DNA of 64,000 nucleotides, from contig VBIQ01000008.1 of NCBI GenBank assembly GCA_005880985.1, positions 1 through 64,000 on the forward strand, written 5' to 3'. The position numbers and the translations under genes are program-made. The stretch's first letter is position 1. Every line of letters begins with the position of its first letter. Shown here piece after piece: positions 48,673 through 57,330 of the stretch. The notes beneath the pieces were generated by a model, which saw nothing but the letters and a program-made list of their open reading frames with translations, did no database searches and had not been told where the DNA came from. This DNA is from Chloroflexota bacterium. Lineage in GTDB: Bacteria; Chloroflexota; Dormibacteria; Aeolococcales; Aeolococcaceae.

Positions 48673-48795
48673 TCGGCCCGGCTTCACAGACCTGAACCAA
48701 AACCCGACAACGTTTAACTGCGCGTCTCCCGGACGTCATCGGTGCAAACCGCAAGATTTCTTGCGCCGGTCACCGATTCGTCACGAGGCGTGCGC

Positions 48796-49407
48796 ATGCC
48801 TTCGATCCAGGTTGATTCGGGCGACGACCGGACGCAACTTCCCAACCGGGTCGTTGCCGACGACGAGCAGGTTCTGGTCGACCGGTTCCGCTCCGGTGAT
48901 GTCTCTGCCTTCGAGGAGCTGTACCGCCGTCACCGCACCGCGGTGCACCGGCGCCTGACTCAGCTCTGCGGCAACGAGGCGGTGGCCGAGGAGCTCACCC
49001 AGGAGACCTTCCTGCGCGCCGCGCAGCGCATCGGAACCAGCGGCGACATGCGTTTCCGCGCCTGGGTGATGCGCATCGGCGTCAATCTCTCCATCGACCA
49101 CCTCCGCGCGCTCCGGCGATGTCCCGCGCAGTCGATCGACAGCGCACTCGAGAGCCGGCTCGTCGGCAGCGGCATCATCGACACCGAGCGCCAGGTCGAG
49201 CAGCGCGAGGACGTGCGCTTCGTCGCCGCGGTGCTGGACCGGTTGCGCCCGCGGCATCGCCGGGTGCTGATACTCCGCGAGATCGAGGGCTACGACTACC
49301 GGTCGATCGCGGAGCGCATGGGGATCTCGGCATCGGCGGTGGAGACGCTGCTCTTCCGCGCTCGCGCCCGCTTCCGCGAGGAGTATGCGCGCGCCATCAC
49401 CGACTGA
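48796..49407 (+). CDS. ECF sigma-70 factor
   Basis: This 203-residue sigma factor has region 2 (about 35-100: AFEELYRRHRTAVHRRLTQL, EAVAEELTQETFLRAAQRI, RFRAWVMRIGVNLSIDHLRA). Region 4 follows (about 140-195: RLRPRHRRVLILREIEGYDY, RSIAERMGISASAVETLLFR). I start at the ATG at 48796; an in-frame ATG at 48742 would add 18 residues without family similarity. No anti-sigma factor gene follows. The upstream leader has GAACC and CGTTTAA in an ECF-promoter-like order but with short spacing. Confidence 0.92.
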   Translation: MPSIQVDSGDDRTQLPNRVVADDEQVLVDRFRSGDVSAFEELYRRHRTAVHRRLTQLCGNEAVAEELTQETFLRAAQRIGTSGDMRFRAWVMRIGVNLSIDHLRALRRCPAQSIDSALESRLVGSGIIDTERQVEQREDVRFVAAVLDRLRPRHRRVLILREIEGYDYRSIAERMGISASAVETLLFRARARFREEYARAITD

Positions 49408-49448
49408 GGGCGCCGAGGAATCCGCCCCCCGCCGCGACGCTTCGGCCT

Positions 49449-49883
49449 CTATACGGCGCCGAGCGGGTGCAGCGGCGCCGATCTCCGTCCGCAGACCCGG
49501 CCGACGGCTTCGACCAGCTCCGACGGCTTGACCCCGCCCTTCTGGAAGTAGGCGTCGGCGCCGTACCGCGACGCGGTGGGCCCGACGGCGGCGGGCTCGA
49601 GGCCGGAGATCACCACGAACTTGGTGGCGGGAAAGCGGCGGCGGATCAGCGACATCGCCAGGAGTCCGTCCATGCGGGGCATCTCCACGTCCATCAGCAC
49701 CACGTCCGGTCGCTGGGCGATGGCGACCGCCACCGCCTCGTCGCCGTCGCCCGCCTCGCCGACGACCTCGAAGCCGCGGGATACCTCGAAGATGGCCCGA
49801 TACAGAGCCCGGATCGCCGATGTGTCATCGGCGATCAGCACCCGCAGGGCTTGGGGGACCGGCCTTCTCCAGCGGCCGAGCAT
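49449..49883 (-). CDS. single-domain response regulator (CheY-like)
   Basis: This 144-residue receiver domain has acidic residues D19/D20 (VLIADDTSAIR), phospho-acceptor D65 (VVLMDVEMPRMDG), the switch region VVISG and K115 (AYFQKGG). No output domain follows; a short tail ends HPLGAV. No histidine kinase is nearby. It converges on the ECF sigma gene. It may act through protein contacts as CheY- or SpoIIAA-type regulators do. Confidence 0.9.
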   Translation of the reverse strand: MLGRWRRPVPQALRVLIADDTSAIRALYRAIFEVSRGFEVVGEAGDGDEAVAVAIAQRPDVVLMDVEMPRMDGLLAMSLIRRRFPATKFVVISGLEPAAVGPTASRYGADAYFQKGGVKPSELVEAVGRVCGRRSAPLHPLGAV

Positions 49884-49976
49884 ATGTTCGCAGTGTGCCC
49901 TACCGCTAGGGTCTGCGGAGCGCGATTAACAACTTCTGACACGCCGGCCTCCACGCCGGCTGCGGCGGAGGCTTCG

Positions 49977-50744
49977 ATGGCCATCGACGATGTTCTGGGG
50001 AACGATGCCGCAGCCGTCTCCGGCCGCCGCGCGCTGCTTCGCGGCGCCCTCGCCGGCGCCGGCGGGCTCGGCGCGCTGCTGGCCGGCGGCTGGCTCTCTC
50101 GCCTCGGGCCGACCGCCTTCGCCGACACCGCCTCCGATGTCGAGATGCTGCAGACCGCGGCCTCGATCGAGAACCTGGTGATCGCGGCCTACAGCCAGGT
50201 CGCGACGCTGCCGCCGGCCACCACCGGTGCCTCCATCCCGCTCGTCGCCACCTTCGTCACCATCACCAGGCAGCAGCACGGCGACCACCGCGATGCCCTC
50301 AACAGCGCGCTGCGGGCGCTCGGCGGTCAACCCCAGTCACAGCCGGACAAGGCGCTGCTCGACCAGCTGGTCGAGCCGGCGCTGGGAAAGATCGGCGGAC
50401 CGGGAGACGTGTTCAACCTTGCCATCGAGCTGGAGAGTGCCGCGGCGGCGACCTGCGTGAAGTTCGCGACACAAGTCAGCGACCGGCGATCCGCAGCGTT
50501 GCTGGCGAGCATCGCTCCGGTCGAAGCCCAGCACGTGGCGGTGCTGAGAGCGACGGGCGCGCTGGTGGCGGCGGGCGCCACCCAGTCGATCGCCATCCCA
50601 CCCGACATCGCCACCCTCCCGGCGACCGCGGGCTCGGCGGCGTTTCCCGACGCCTTCCTGAAGACCGATCAGGCCCGTCCTGCCGGCGAGGGCGCGGTGG
50701 CCACCAGCAGCCGCAGCACCAGCGGTGCGGCCGCCACGTCATGA
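49977..50744 (+). CDS. Tat-exported ferritin-like domain protein
   Basis: This 255-residue protein has a twin-arginine-like signal (SGRRALLRGALAGAGGLGAL, about 15-35) and a four-helix ferritin_2-type domain. EMLQTAASIENLVIAAYSQV, TRQQHGDHRDALNSALRALG, AIELESAAAATCVKF and SIAPVEAQHVAVLRATGALV carry the Glu and His residues expected at a di-metal site. The ATG at 49977 follows GGAGG. Its stop overlaps the ATG of a second ferritin-like gene (ATGA). Related proteins occur in desiccation or oxidative stress responses; function here is unproven. Confidence 0.85.
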   Translation: MAIDDVLGNDAAAVSGRRALLRGALAGAGGLGALLAGGWLSRLGPTAFADTASDVEMLQTAASIENLVIAAYSQVATLPPATTGASIPLVATFVTITRQQHGDHRDALNSALRALGGQPQSQPDKALLDQLVEPALGKIGGPGDVFNLAIELESAAAATCVKFATQVSDRRSAALLASIAPVEAQHVAVLRATGALVAAGATQSIAIPPDIATLPATAGSAAFPDAFLKTDQARPAGEGAVATSSRSTSGAAATS

Positions 50745-51553
50745 AGGCCACGCGGATGGAGATCTCCGAGCGCGAGCTGCTCGCCATGGCGCGAGAACTC
50801 GACCAGATGCACCGCGAATCTCTGCCGCGCTTCCACGAGACGGTGGCCGCGCTCGGTGAGGCCGCTCGTGACAAGCTAGCGAGAGCACAGGCCGCCAATC
50901 GCCTGTCGACCACCCGCCGCAACTTCCTCCGCGGAGGGGTGGTCACCGCCGGAGCTCTCGGCGGCGGTCTTCTGGTGTCCGGGTGCAACGGGGGTGGCAG
51001 CACGACCAGCCCCAGCTCGTCGGCGCGCAGCGACCTCGCGCAGGTGAGGACCAACGCCAGCATCGAGGTCCTTGCCGTCACCACCTACGACCTGGCGTTG
51101 CGGGCAGCGGCGTCAGGCGCGCTGGGGCCGATACCGCCGGCCATCTCCACCTTTGCGACCACCGTCAGGTCGCAGCATCAGCAGCACGGTGACGCCTTCA
51201 ACGCCATTCTCACCCAGGGGGGTGAGCGGCCACAGACCGAGCCGGACCCGGCGCTGATGGCGTCGGTGCGGAAGCGGTTGCAGGCGGTCAAGACGGTGGC
51301 CGACGTGGCCCGGCTGGCGCTCGACCTCGAGCAGGCCGCCTACGAGACCTACACCCGGAACGCCAGCACGCTCACCGACCGGAACGCCCTCAGCGTCTCC
51401 CTGAGCATCGCTCCCGTCGAGGCGCAGCACGCCGCGGTGCTCTTCTTCGTCCTCGGCTCCTACCCGGTACCGGACGCGCGGGTCAAGACCGACAAGGCGC
51501 GCACTCCGGAGGACCTCGCCGTCACCTCGAGCAGCGGGGTGTCCAGCGGCTGA
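50741..51553 (+). CDS. Tat-exported ferritin-like lipoprotein
   Basis: The 270-residue protein has an unusual 55-residue helical leader (ERELLAMARELDQMHRESLP) before a strong Tat signal TTRRNFLRGGVVTAGALGGG ending in a lipobox (LLVSGC). A ferritin_2-like domain follows (NASIEVLAVTTYDLALRAAA, RSQHQQHGDAFNAIL, LDLEQAAYETYTRNASTL, IAPVEAQHAAVLFFVLG). The Tat signal begins near residue 57, so the leader may stay cytoplasmic until export or be an overextended start. It is translationally coupled to the previous paralogue by ATGA. Confidence 0.82.
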   Translation: MKATRMEISERELLAMARELDQMHRESLPRFHETVAALGEAARDKLARAQAANRLSTTRRNFLRGGVVTAGALGGGLLVSGCNGGGSTTSPSSSARSDLAQVRTNASIEVLAVTTYDLALRAAASGALGPIPPAISTFATTVRSQHQQHGDAFNAILTQGGERPQTEPDPALMASVRKRLQAVKTVADVARLALDLEQAAYETYTRNASTLTDRNALSVSLSIAPVEAQHAAVLFFVLGSYPVPDARVKTDKARTPEDLAVTSSSGVSSG

Positions 51554-51567
51554 GCGCGACGAATCGC

Positions 51568-51573
51568 TACCCT
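51568..51573 (+). promoter_or_regulatory. -10 box of a probable leaderless promoter
   Basis: TACCCT lies 7 bp before the GTG start of the enoyl-CoA hydratase gene. Only CGCCGCC separates them, so no ribosome site is possible and the mRNA is probably leaderless. Confidence 0.5.
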
Positions 51574-51580
51574 CGCCGCC

Positions 51581-52354
51581 GTGAGCGTGGGTGTGCGTGT
51601 CGACGGACCGGTCACCATCGTCAGCATCGAACGTCCCGAGGTCCGCAACGCCGTCGACGGCCCCACCGCGGCGGCGCTGGCCCGGGCTTTCCGTGACTTC
51701 GACGGCGATGACCGGCAGTCGGTGGCGGTGCTCACCGGCACCGGCGGGACCTTCTGCGCCGGCGCCGACCTCGGCGCCATCCTCGACGAGGGGCGCCGTC
51801 CCCGCGCCGCGGCGGACGGTGATGCGCCGCTGGGGTTGGCGCGGATGCTGCTCGACAAACCCGTCGTCGCCGCCGTCGAGGGGCACGCGGTGGCCGGTGG
51901 TCTGGAGCTGGCGCTGTGGTGCGATCTGCGCGTCGCCGGCGAGGACGCGGTGTTCGGGGTCTTCTGCCGCCGCTGGGGCGTGCCGCTGATGGACGCCGGC
52001 ACGGTGCGCCTGCCGCGGCTCATCGGGCACAGCCACGCGCTCGACCTCATCCTCACCGGGCGGGGAGTGTCCGGGGACGAGGCGCTGCGGATGGGCCTGG
52101 CCAACCGCCTGGTGCCGACCGGCCACGCGCTCGAGCACGCGGTCGAGCTCGCCCATGAGCTGGCGCAGCTGCCGCAGGTGTGCCTGCGCTCCGACCGGCT
52201 GTCGTCGTACGAGCAATGGGGACTCCCGCTGGCCGAGGCGCTGGGCAACGAGACCCGCCGCGGCCTGGAGGTGCTCGCCTCCGGCGAGACCGAGCGCGGC
52301 GTCCGCCGCTTCGTCGCCGGCCACGGGCGCCACGGCAGCCGCGAGGACATCTGA
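51581..52354 (+). CDS. enoyl-CoA hydratase/isomerase (crotonase family)
   Basis: This 257-residue protein has VSIERPEVRNAVDGPTAAAL, the oxyanion loop GTFCAGADLGAILDEG, AVAGGLELALWCDLRVAGED with the first catalytic glutamate position, and FCRRWGVPLMDAGTVRLPRL. In this last segment the usual second glutamate position is replaced by aspartate-containing sequence. GRGVSGDEALRMGLANRLV completes the fold. It stands alone between the ferritin-like pair and the convergent helical protein gene. The substrate is unknown. Confidence 0.9.
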   Translation: MSVGVRVDGPVTIVSIERPEVRNAVDGPTAAALARAFRDFDGDDRQSVAVLTGTGGTFCAGADLGAILDEGRRPRAAADGDAPLGLARMLLDKPVVAAVEGHAVAGGLELALWCDLRVAGEDAVFGVFCRRWGVPLMDAGTVRLPRLIGHSHALDLILTGRGVSGDEALRMGLANRLVPTGHALEHAVELAHELAQLPQVCLRSDRLSSYEQWGLPLAEALGNETRRGLEVLASGETERGVRRFVAGHGRHGSREDI

Positions 52355-52384
52355 GCTCGGCACCGGCACCTGACCAGCACCGCT

Positions 52385-52912
52385 TCAGCTGCCGGTCTGG
52401 TCTCCCCGACGGCGGCGGCGCAGCGGGTTGCGAACCAGCGCCGTGGTGAGGGCGACGCGCTCGTGCAGGTCGATGATCAGCGCCTCCACCTGCAGCAGCG
52501 AGCGATGCATGTCGGACAGGGTGTCGAGCATGCGCACCGCTCCCTGCTTGGCGTGGCCGCGTCCTTCGAGCGCGTCGGCGACCGCCTCCAGGCGCAGAGC
52601 GACGCGGGCGAGGTTCTCGATGCCCACCTCGTCGTCGATGCGGTCGACGTAGTCGAGCGCTCGCTCGGCCGACATCGCCAGCCGGTCCAGGCTCTTGGCC
52701 GGGCCGTCGATGCCGGAGATCTGCCCGAACACCACCCCGGGGGTGCGAAGGAGGCCGCCGAGGCCGCTCGCGCGCGCAGACTGCTGCGCCGCGGAGCGGG
52801 GACGCGCCTTGGCGGGGGTGCGCCGCGTCGTCGCCGACTTGCCTCGCGACCCGGCGCTGCCGCCGGAGGCGCCGCGTCCGCGTCCCGAACCGCTGGAGCC
52901 GGCGCGCGTCAC
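52385..52912 (-). CDS. helical protein of unknown function
   Basis: This 175-residue protein has a disordered Ser/Gly/Arg-rich N-terminus (about 1-50, KSATTRRTPAKARPRS). A helical C-terminal half contains GPAKSLDRLAMSAERALDYV, ENLARVALRLEAVADALEG and RSLLQVEALIIDLHERVAL, and it ends RRRRRGDQTGS. I do not recognise a family. It starts with GTG 3 bp after livF, so it may be the last gene of the liv operon or simply follow it. Confidence 0.55.
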   Translation of the reverse strand: MTRAGSSGSGRGRGASGGSAGSRGKSATTRRTPAKARPRSAAQQSARASGLGGLLRTPGVVFGQISGIDGPAKSLDRLAMSAERALDYVDRIDDEVGIENLARVALRLEAVADALEGRGHAKQGAVRMLDTLSDMHRSLLQVEALIIDLHERVALTTALVRNPLRRRRRGDQTGS

Positions 52913-52915
52913 CCG

Positions 52916-53676
<761 letters not shown>

Positions 53677-53680
<4 letters not shown>

Positions 53681-54516
53681 GCCGGTCGCTCGCCCTCGTC
53701 GTCGGCAGGGTTGGCTGGTCGGAGGGGAGTGCTTCTCGCCGTGTGCATCTGGGTGGTGGCGCCACTGCCCAGGTAGGCCTCGATCACTCGGGGATTGTTG
53801 CGCACCTCGGCGGGTGAGCCCTCGGCGATCTTCTCGCCGTAGTCGAGGACCACGATGCGGTCGCTGATCTCCATCACCACGCGCATGTCGTGCTCGATGA
53901 GGAAGATGGTCAGTCCCTCGTCGCGCAGGTGGGAGATGACGCCCATCAGCTCGTTCTTCTCCTGGGGATTGAGCCCCGCGGCGGGCTCGTCGAGAAGCAG
54001 CAGACGGGGGCCGCTGGCCAGGGCGCGGGCGATCTCCAGGCGGCGCTGGAAGCCATACGGCAGGTTGCGTGCGTACATGTCGGCGTAGCGTTCCAGGCCC
54101 AGACCGCTGAGGATCGTCAGGGCGTGCCCTTCCACCGCGCGCTCCTCGCGGCGCGCCTTGGGCGTGCGAAGGATCGCGTCCCACACCTTGGCGTGCATCC
54201 GGCTGTGCTCGCCCACCATCACGTTGTCGACTGCGGTCATGAAGGAGAAGAGCCGGATGTTCTGAAAGGTGCGGGTGATACCCAGCGCCGTGATCCGGTG
54301 CGGGGGTAGGCCGACGATGCTGACCCCGTCGAAGCGTACGTCGCCAGAGGTGACCGGATAGAGACCGGTGATGCAGTTGAAGGCGGTGGTCTTGCCGGCA
54401 CCGTTGGGACCGATCATCGAGACGATCTCGCCGTCGCCCACGTCGAAGGTGACGTCGTTGACGGCGAGCAGCCCGCCGAAACGTTTGCTGATGTGGTCGA
54501 TCTCGAGCAGGCTCAT
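53677..54516 (-). CDS. livG: branched-chain amino acid ABC transporter ATPase LivG
   Basis: This 279-residue ATPase has ISKRFGGLLAVNDVTFDVGD, Walker A GPNGAGKTTAFNCITG (about 36-51), LGITRTFQNIRLFSFMTAVDN, LPYGFQRRLEIARALASGP and Walker B LLLLDEPAAGLNPQEKNEL. A C-terminal EGSPAEVRNNPRVIEAYLG follows, the classic LivG end. The signature LPYGFQRR replaces LSYGQQRR. The ATG at 54516 is 7 bp after livM. Confidence 0.95.
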
Positions 54517-54523
54517 CGGCGTG

Positions 54524-56116
54524 CTAGACGGTGCCCCGCACCGCGGCGAGGGACTCCGATTCCATTCCGGTCTGCAGCTCCACCTTTCGTGCCCGGCTGG
54601 GCAACAGGCCTGCGGGTCGGAGCAGCATGATGAGAATGAGCATGACGCCATAAACGACAAAGCTGTACTGCTCATAGGGGACGGTGGAGAGCTGGGTGAT
54701 GCCCGTGGTGTGGCCAACTGTCGTCGACCACTCCGTCATGTGCGGGAGCACCCAGAAGATCAGGAAGGTGACGATCATTGCTCCCACGGCAACACCGGTG
54801 ATGTTGCCGATGCCGCCCAGCACCACGATCGTCAGCGCCGTTACCGAGACAGCGAAGCGGAAGTCCTCAGGCGTCACGATGCCGAGCTCGGCGCCGTAGA
54901 AGGCGCCCGCGAAGCCGCTCACCGAGGCGCCGATGGCGAAGGCCAGCAGCTTGCCCGACACGGTGTTGATCCCCGTCGCCGAGGCGGCCACCTCGTCCTC
55001 GCGGATGGCCACCCAGGCTCGGCCCAGGCGACTTCGCTCCAGGTTGCGCATGCAGATGATCACCAGAGAGATCAGGATCAGCAGCGCCCAGAAGTAGTAG
55101 CGGTAGTCGGTGCCGAAATCGAAGTGGCCGAAGCCAGGGCGGTCGATGCCGCTGATGCCGTTGGGCCCACCGGTCTGGCTGAAGAGGTTGTTGTTGGCGG
55201 CGTCGGGGATGATCTCGCCGAAGCCGAGGGTGACGATGGCCAGGTAGTCGCCGCGGAGCCGCAGGGTGGGCGCTCCGAGAATCGCGCCGAACAAGGCGGC
55301 CACGGCGGCGCCGAGGAAGATGATCACCCAGAAGGGAATCTCGTGGACTCCGTGCCGGGACCCGAACAGGGATCCGGCGGTATAGGCACCGATGGCGAAG
55401 AAGGCGGCGTAGCCGAGGTCGAGCAGGCCGGCGAAGCCCACCACCACGTTGAGGCCCAGCCCCAGCAGGGTGTAGATCGCCAAGGACCCCGCGGCCCAGC
55501 TGATGAAGTCACTCGACTGATTGAAGATGTAGGGCACCAGGCCGCCGACGATGAAGGCGACACCGGCGAGCGAGACGGAGGTGTGCCGGATGATCCAGGG
55601 GCGGAGCCCGTAGGCGAAGGCGCAGATGGCGAAACCGGTGAGGGTCATCCACACCGCGTTGTCGGTCTGCGCACTGGCGCTGAGCGCGCCGAACAGCGGC
55701 TCCTCATGGCTGAGACCGATGAGCACCCAGATCGCCAAGGTGCACACCACCCCGGTCAGGGCAAGGACGGCGCGCGCCCCCTCGTAGCGCAACGCCCGGC
55801 CGCGGTGACCATACACGGCGACCGCGTCCACCACCAGTCCTGCCAGCAGAGCCAGCATGGCGGCACCCATCACGTACACCAACACCGTGCCCACCCCGGT
55901 CGGCGAGGAGGACACGACATCCTGGGGACTGAAGCCGATGCCGTTCGCGGTTGGCTCGACGAACCACGGCAGGAACCACCCCATCGCGACGAGGAGAAGG
56001 CCGCCCACGGCGAGCAGCCAGAAGATGGCCGAGGACTCGACCTCTCTGGTCTGCCCCGCGGTGGCGGGAAGGTCGACGCTGTCAGCCGGGATGGGAGATA
56101 CCGGCGTTTCAAGCAC
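54524..56116 (-). CDS. livM: branched-chain amino acid ABC permease LivM, extended
   Basis: This 530-residue permease is longer than typical LivM (about 320-420). The conserved core starts near residue 170 (SLAIYTLLGLGLNVVVGFAG, LLDLGYAAFFAIGAYTAGSL) and includes LRLRGDYLAIVTLGFGEII and RNLERSRLGRAWVAIREDEV. ISGFAGAFYGAELG-like and GGIGNITGVAVGA segments follow. The first 165 residues add about four extra helices. The GTG at 56116 overlaps livH by 8 bp. Confidence 0.93.
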   Translation of the reverse strand: MLETPVSPIPADSVDLPATAGQTREVESSAIFWLLAVGGLLLVAMGWFLPWFVEPTANGIGFSPQDVVSSSPTGVGTVLVYVMGAAMLALLAGLVVDAVAVYGHRGRALRYEGARAVLALTGVVCTLAIWVLIGLSHEEPLFGALSASAQTDNAVWMTLTGFAICAFAYGLRPWIIRHTSVSLAGVAFIVGGLVPYIFNQSSDFISWAAGSLAIYTLLGLGLNVVVGFAGLLDLGYAAFFAIGAYTAGSLFGSRHGVHEIPFWVIIFLGAAVAALFGAILGAPTLRLRGDYLAIVTLGFGEIIPDAANNNLFSQTGGPNGISGIDRPGFGHFDFGTDYRYYFWALLILISLVIICMRNLERSRLGRAWVAIREDEVAASATGINTVSGKLLAFAIGASVSGFAGAFYGAELGIVTPEDFRFAVSVTALTIVVLGGIGNITGVAVGAMIVTFLIFWVLPHMTEWSTTVGHTTGITQLSTVPYEQYSFVVYGVMLILIMLLRPAGLLPSRARKVELQTGMESESLAAVRGTV

Positions 56117-57215
56117 GGTCAGGCACCCGCATGCCGAGCAACCCCACCGGGCGGAAGGTGAGGACGATGATGAGCATGGCGAAGACGATGGAGTTCTCCC
56201 ACTCGCCTCCGAGCAGCTGCGAGCCGAAGACGGAGATGACCCCGATGAGAAAGCCGCCCAGCCCAGCCCCGACAATGTTGCCGATGCCACCGAGCACTGC
56301 GGCAGTGAAGGCGATGATGCCGTAGCGGAAGCCGAGGTTCCACTGCACCGAGTTGTAGTAGATGCTGTAGACGAGCGCTCCCGCGCCGGCCAGCGCCGAG
56401 CCGATGAAGAAGGTGGCGGCGATGGTGCGGTTGATGTTGATGCCGCTGAGCAGGGCGGCGTCGCGATCCTGGGCGGTGGCGCGCATCGCCTTGCCCAGAC
56501 GGCTGCCGCGCACAAATGCCTGCAGCGCGAACATCAGGCCGAGCGCGGTGCTCAGGACCAGGACATCGTTCCACCTCACCGGGACGCCACCGGCGGTGAA
56601 GGCGGTGCCGTGCACCCAGCCGTCCTTGCGCGCAGGGTAGTTGGCGGCGCCGAACTTGGCGAACATCACCCCCTCGAGCAGGAAGGAGACGCCGACGGCG
56701 GTGATCAGCGGGGCCAGTCGCGGCGACTGGCGCAGGCGGCGATAGGCGACGCGCTCTATCAGCACGCCGGTGATCCCGGCGGCGAGCATGGTGATGGGGA
56801 AGAGCAGCAGCAGGCAGGCGATCAGGCCACCGGCGCTGCTGGGTGCCAGGGTGGTCACGTTGAGGCCGAAAAACCCGAACAGCTGTCCGAAAAGGATGGC
56901 GTAGAAGGCGCTGAGGGTGAAGACGTCGCCATGGGCGAAGTTGATCAGCTCGATGATGCCGTAGACCATGGTGTAGCCCAGAGCGATCAGGGCATAGATG
57001 GCGCCGATCTGCAGGCCGTTCTTCAGCTGCTCGCCCGCGATCTCACCGCCGCTGGTGGTGGCGATGCGCAGGAACATGCCCACCAGGGCGGTGACGAGGA
57101 TGATGGGAAAGGCGCGAGCCGTGAGCTGCGGCAGCAGGCGGAGGCGCAGCGCGTCAAGGCGCGGCTGACGCCCCGGCGGGAGGACGGCGGCCGCGTCAGT
57201 CGTTTTCTGCGCCAA
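56109..57215 (-). CDS. livH: branched-chain amino acid ABC permease LivH
   Basis: This 368-residue permease has an N-terminal helix, then the LivH core: GLQIGAIYALIALGYTMVYG, IIELINFAHGDVFTLSAFYA, RLGKAMRATAQDRDAALLSG with the EAA-like loop, and GGIGNIVGAGLGGFLIGVIS. The start is TTG with GGGGAGTG before it; the leader MAQKTTDAAAV is polar. It is separated from livK by 115 bp that hold two perfect hairpins, so livK and livH levels may differ. Confidence 0.94.
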   Translation of the reverse strand: MAQKTTDAAAVLPPGRQPRLDALRLRLLPQLTARAFPIILVTALVGMFLRIATTSGGEIAGEQLKNGLQIGAIYALIALGYTMVYGIIELINFAHGDVFTLSAFYAILFGQLFGFFGLNVTTLAPSSAGGLIACLLLLFPITMLAAGITGVLIERVAYRRLRQSPRLAPLITAVGVSFLLEGVMFAKFGAANYPARKDGWVHGTAFTAGGVPVRWNDVLVLSTALGLMFALQAFVRGSRLGKAMRATAQDRDAALLSGININRTIAATFFIGSALAGAGALVYSIYYNSVQWNLGFRYGIIAFTAAVLGGIGNIVGAGLGGFLIGVISVFGSQLLGGEWENSIVFAMLIIVLTFRPVGLLGMRVPDRA

Positions 57216-57247
57216 CGGTCACTCCCCAGGCAGTGGGTCTACGAAGA

Positions 57248-57317
57248 GGCGGCCCGGTCACCGACCGGGCCGCCCCCAATGTTCTGTCATCAGGGGAGCA
57301 CCGCGGGTGCTCCCCTG
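57248..57317 (-). terminator. two perfect intercistronic hairpins, livK-livH
   Basis: Hairpin 1 pairs GGCGGCCCGGTC with GACCGGGCCGCC around ACC (57248-57274). Hairpin 2 pairs CAGGGGAGCACC with GGTGCTCCCCTG around GCG (57291-57317). Both stems are perfect 12-mers and neither is followed by a T run. They probably protect the livK mRNA 3' end or reduce read-through into livHMGF. Confidence 0.75.
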
Positions 57318-57330
57318 GAGATGGCGCCGT

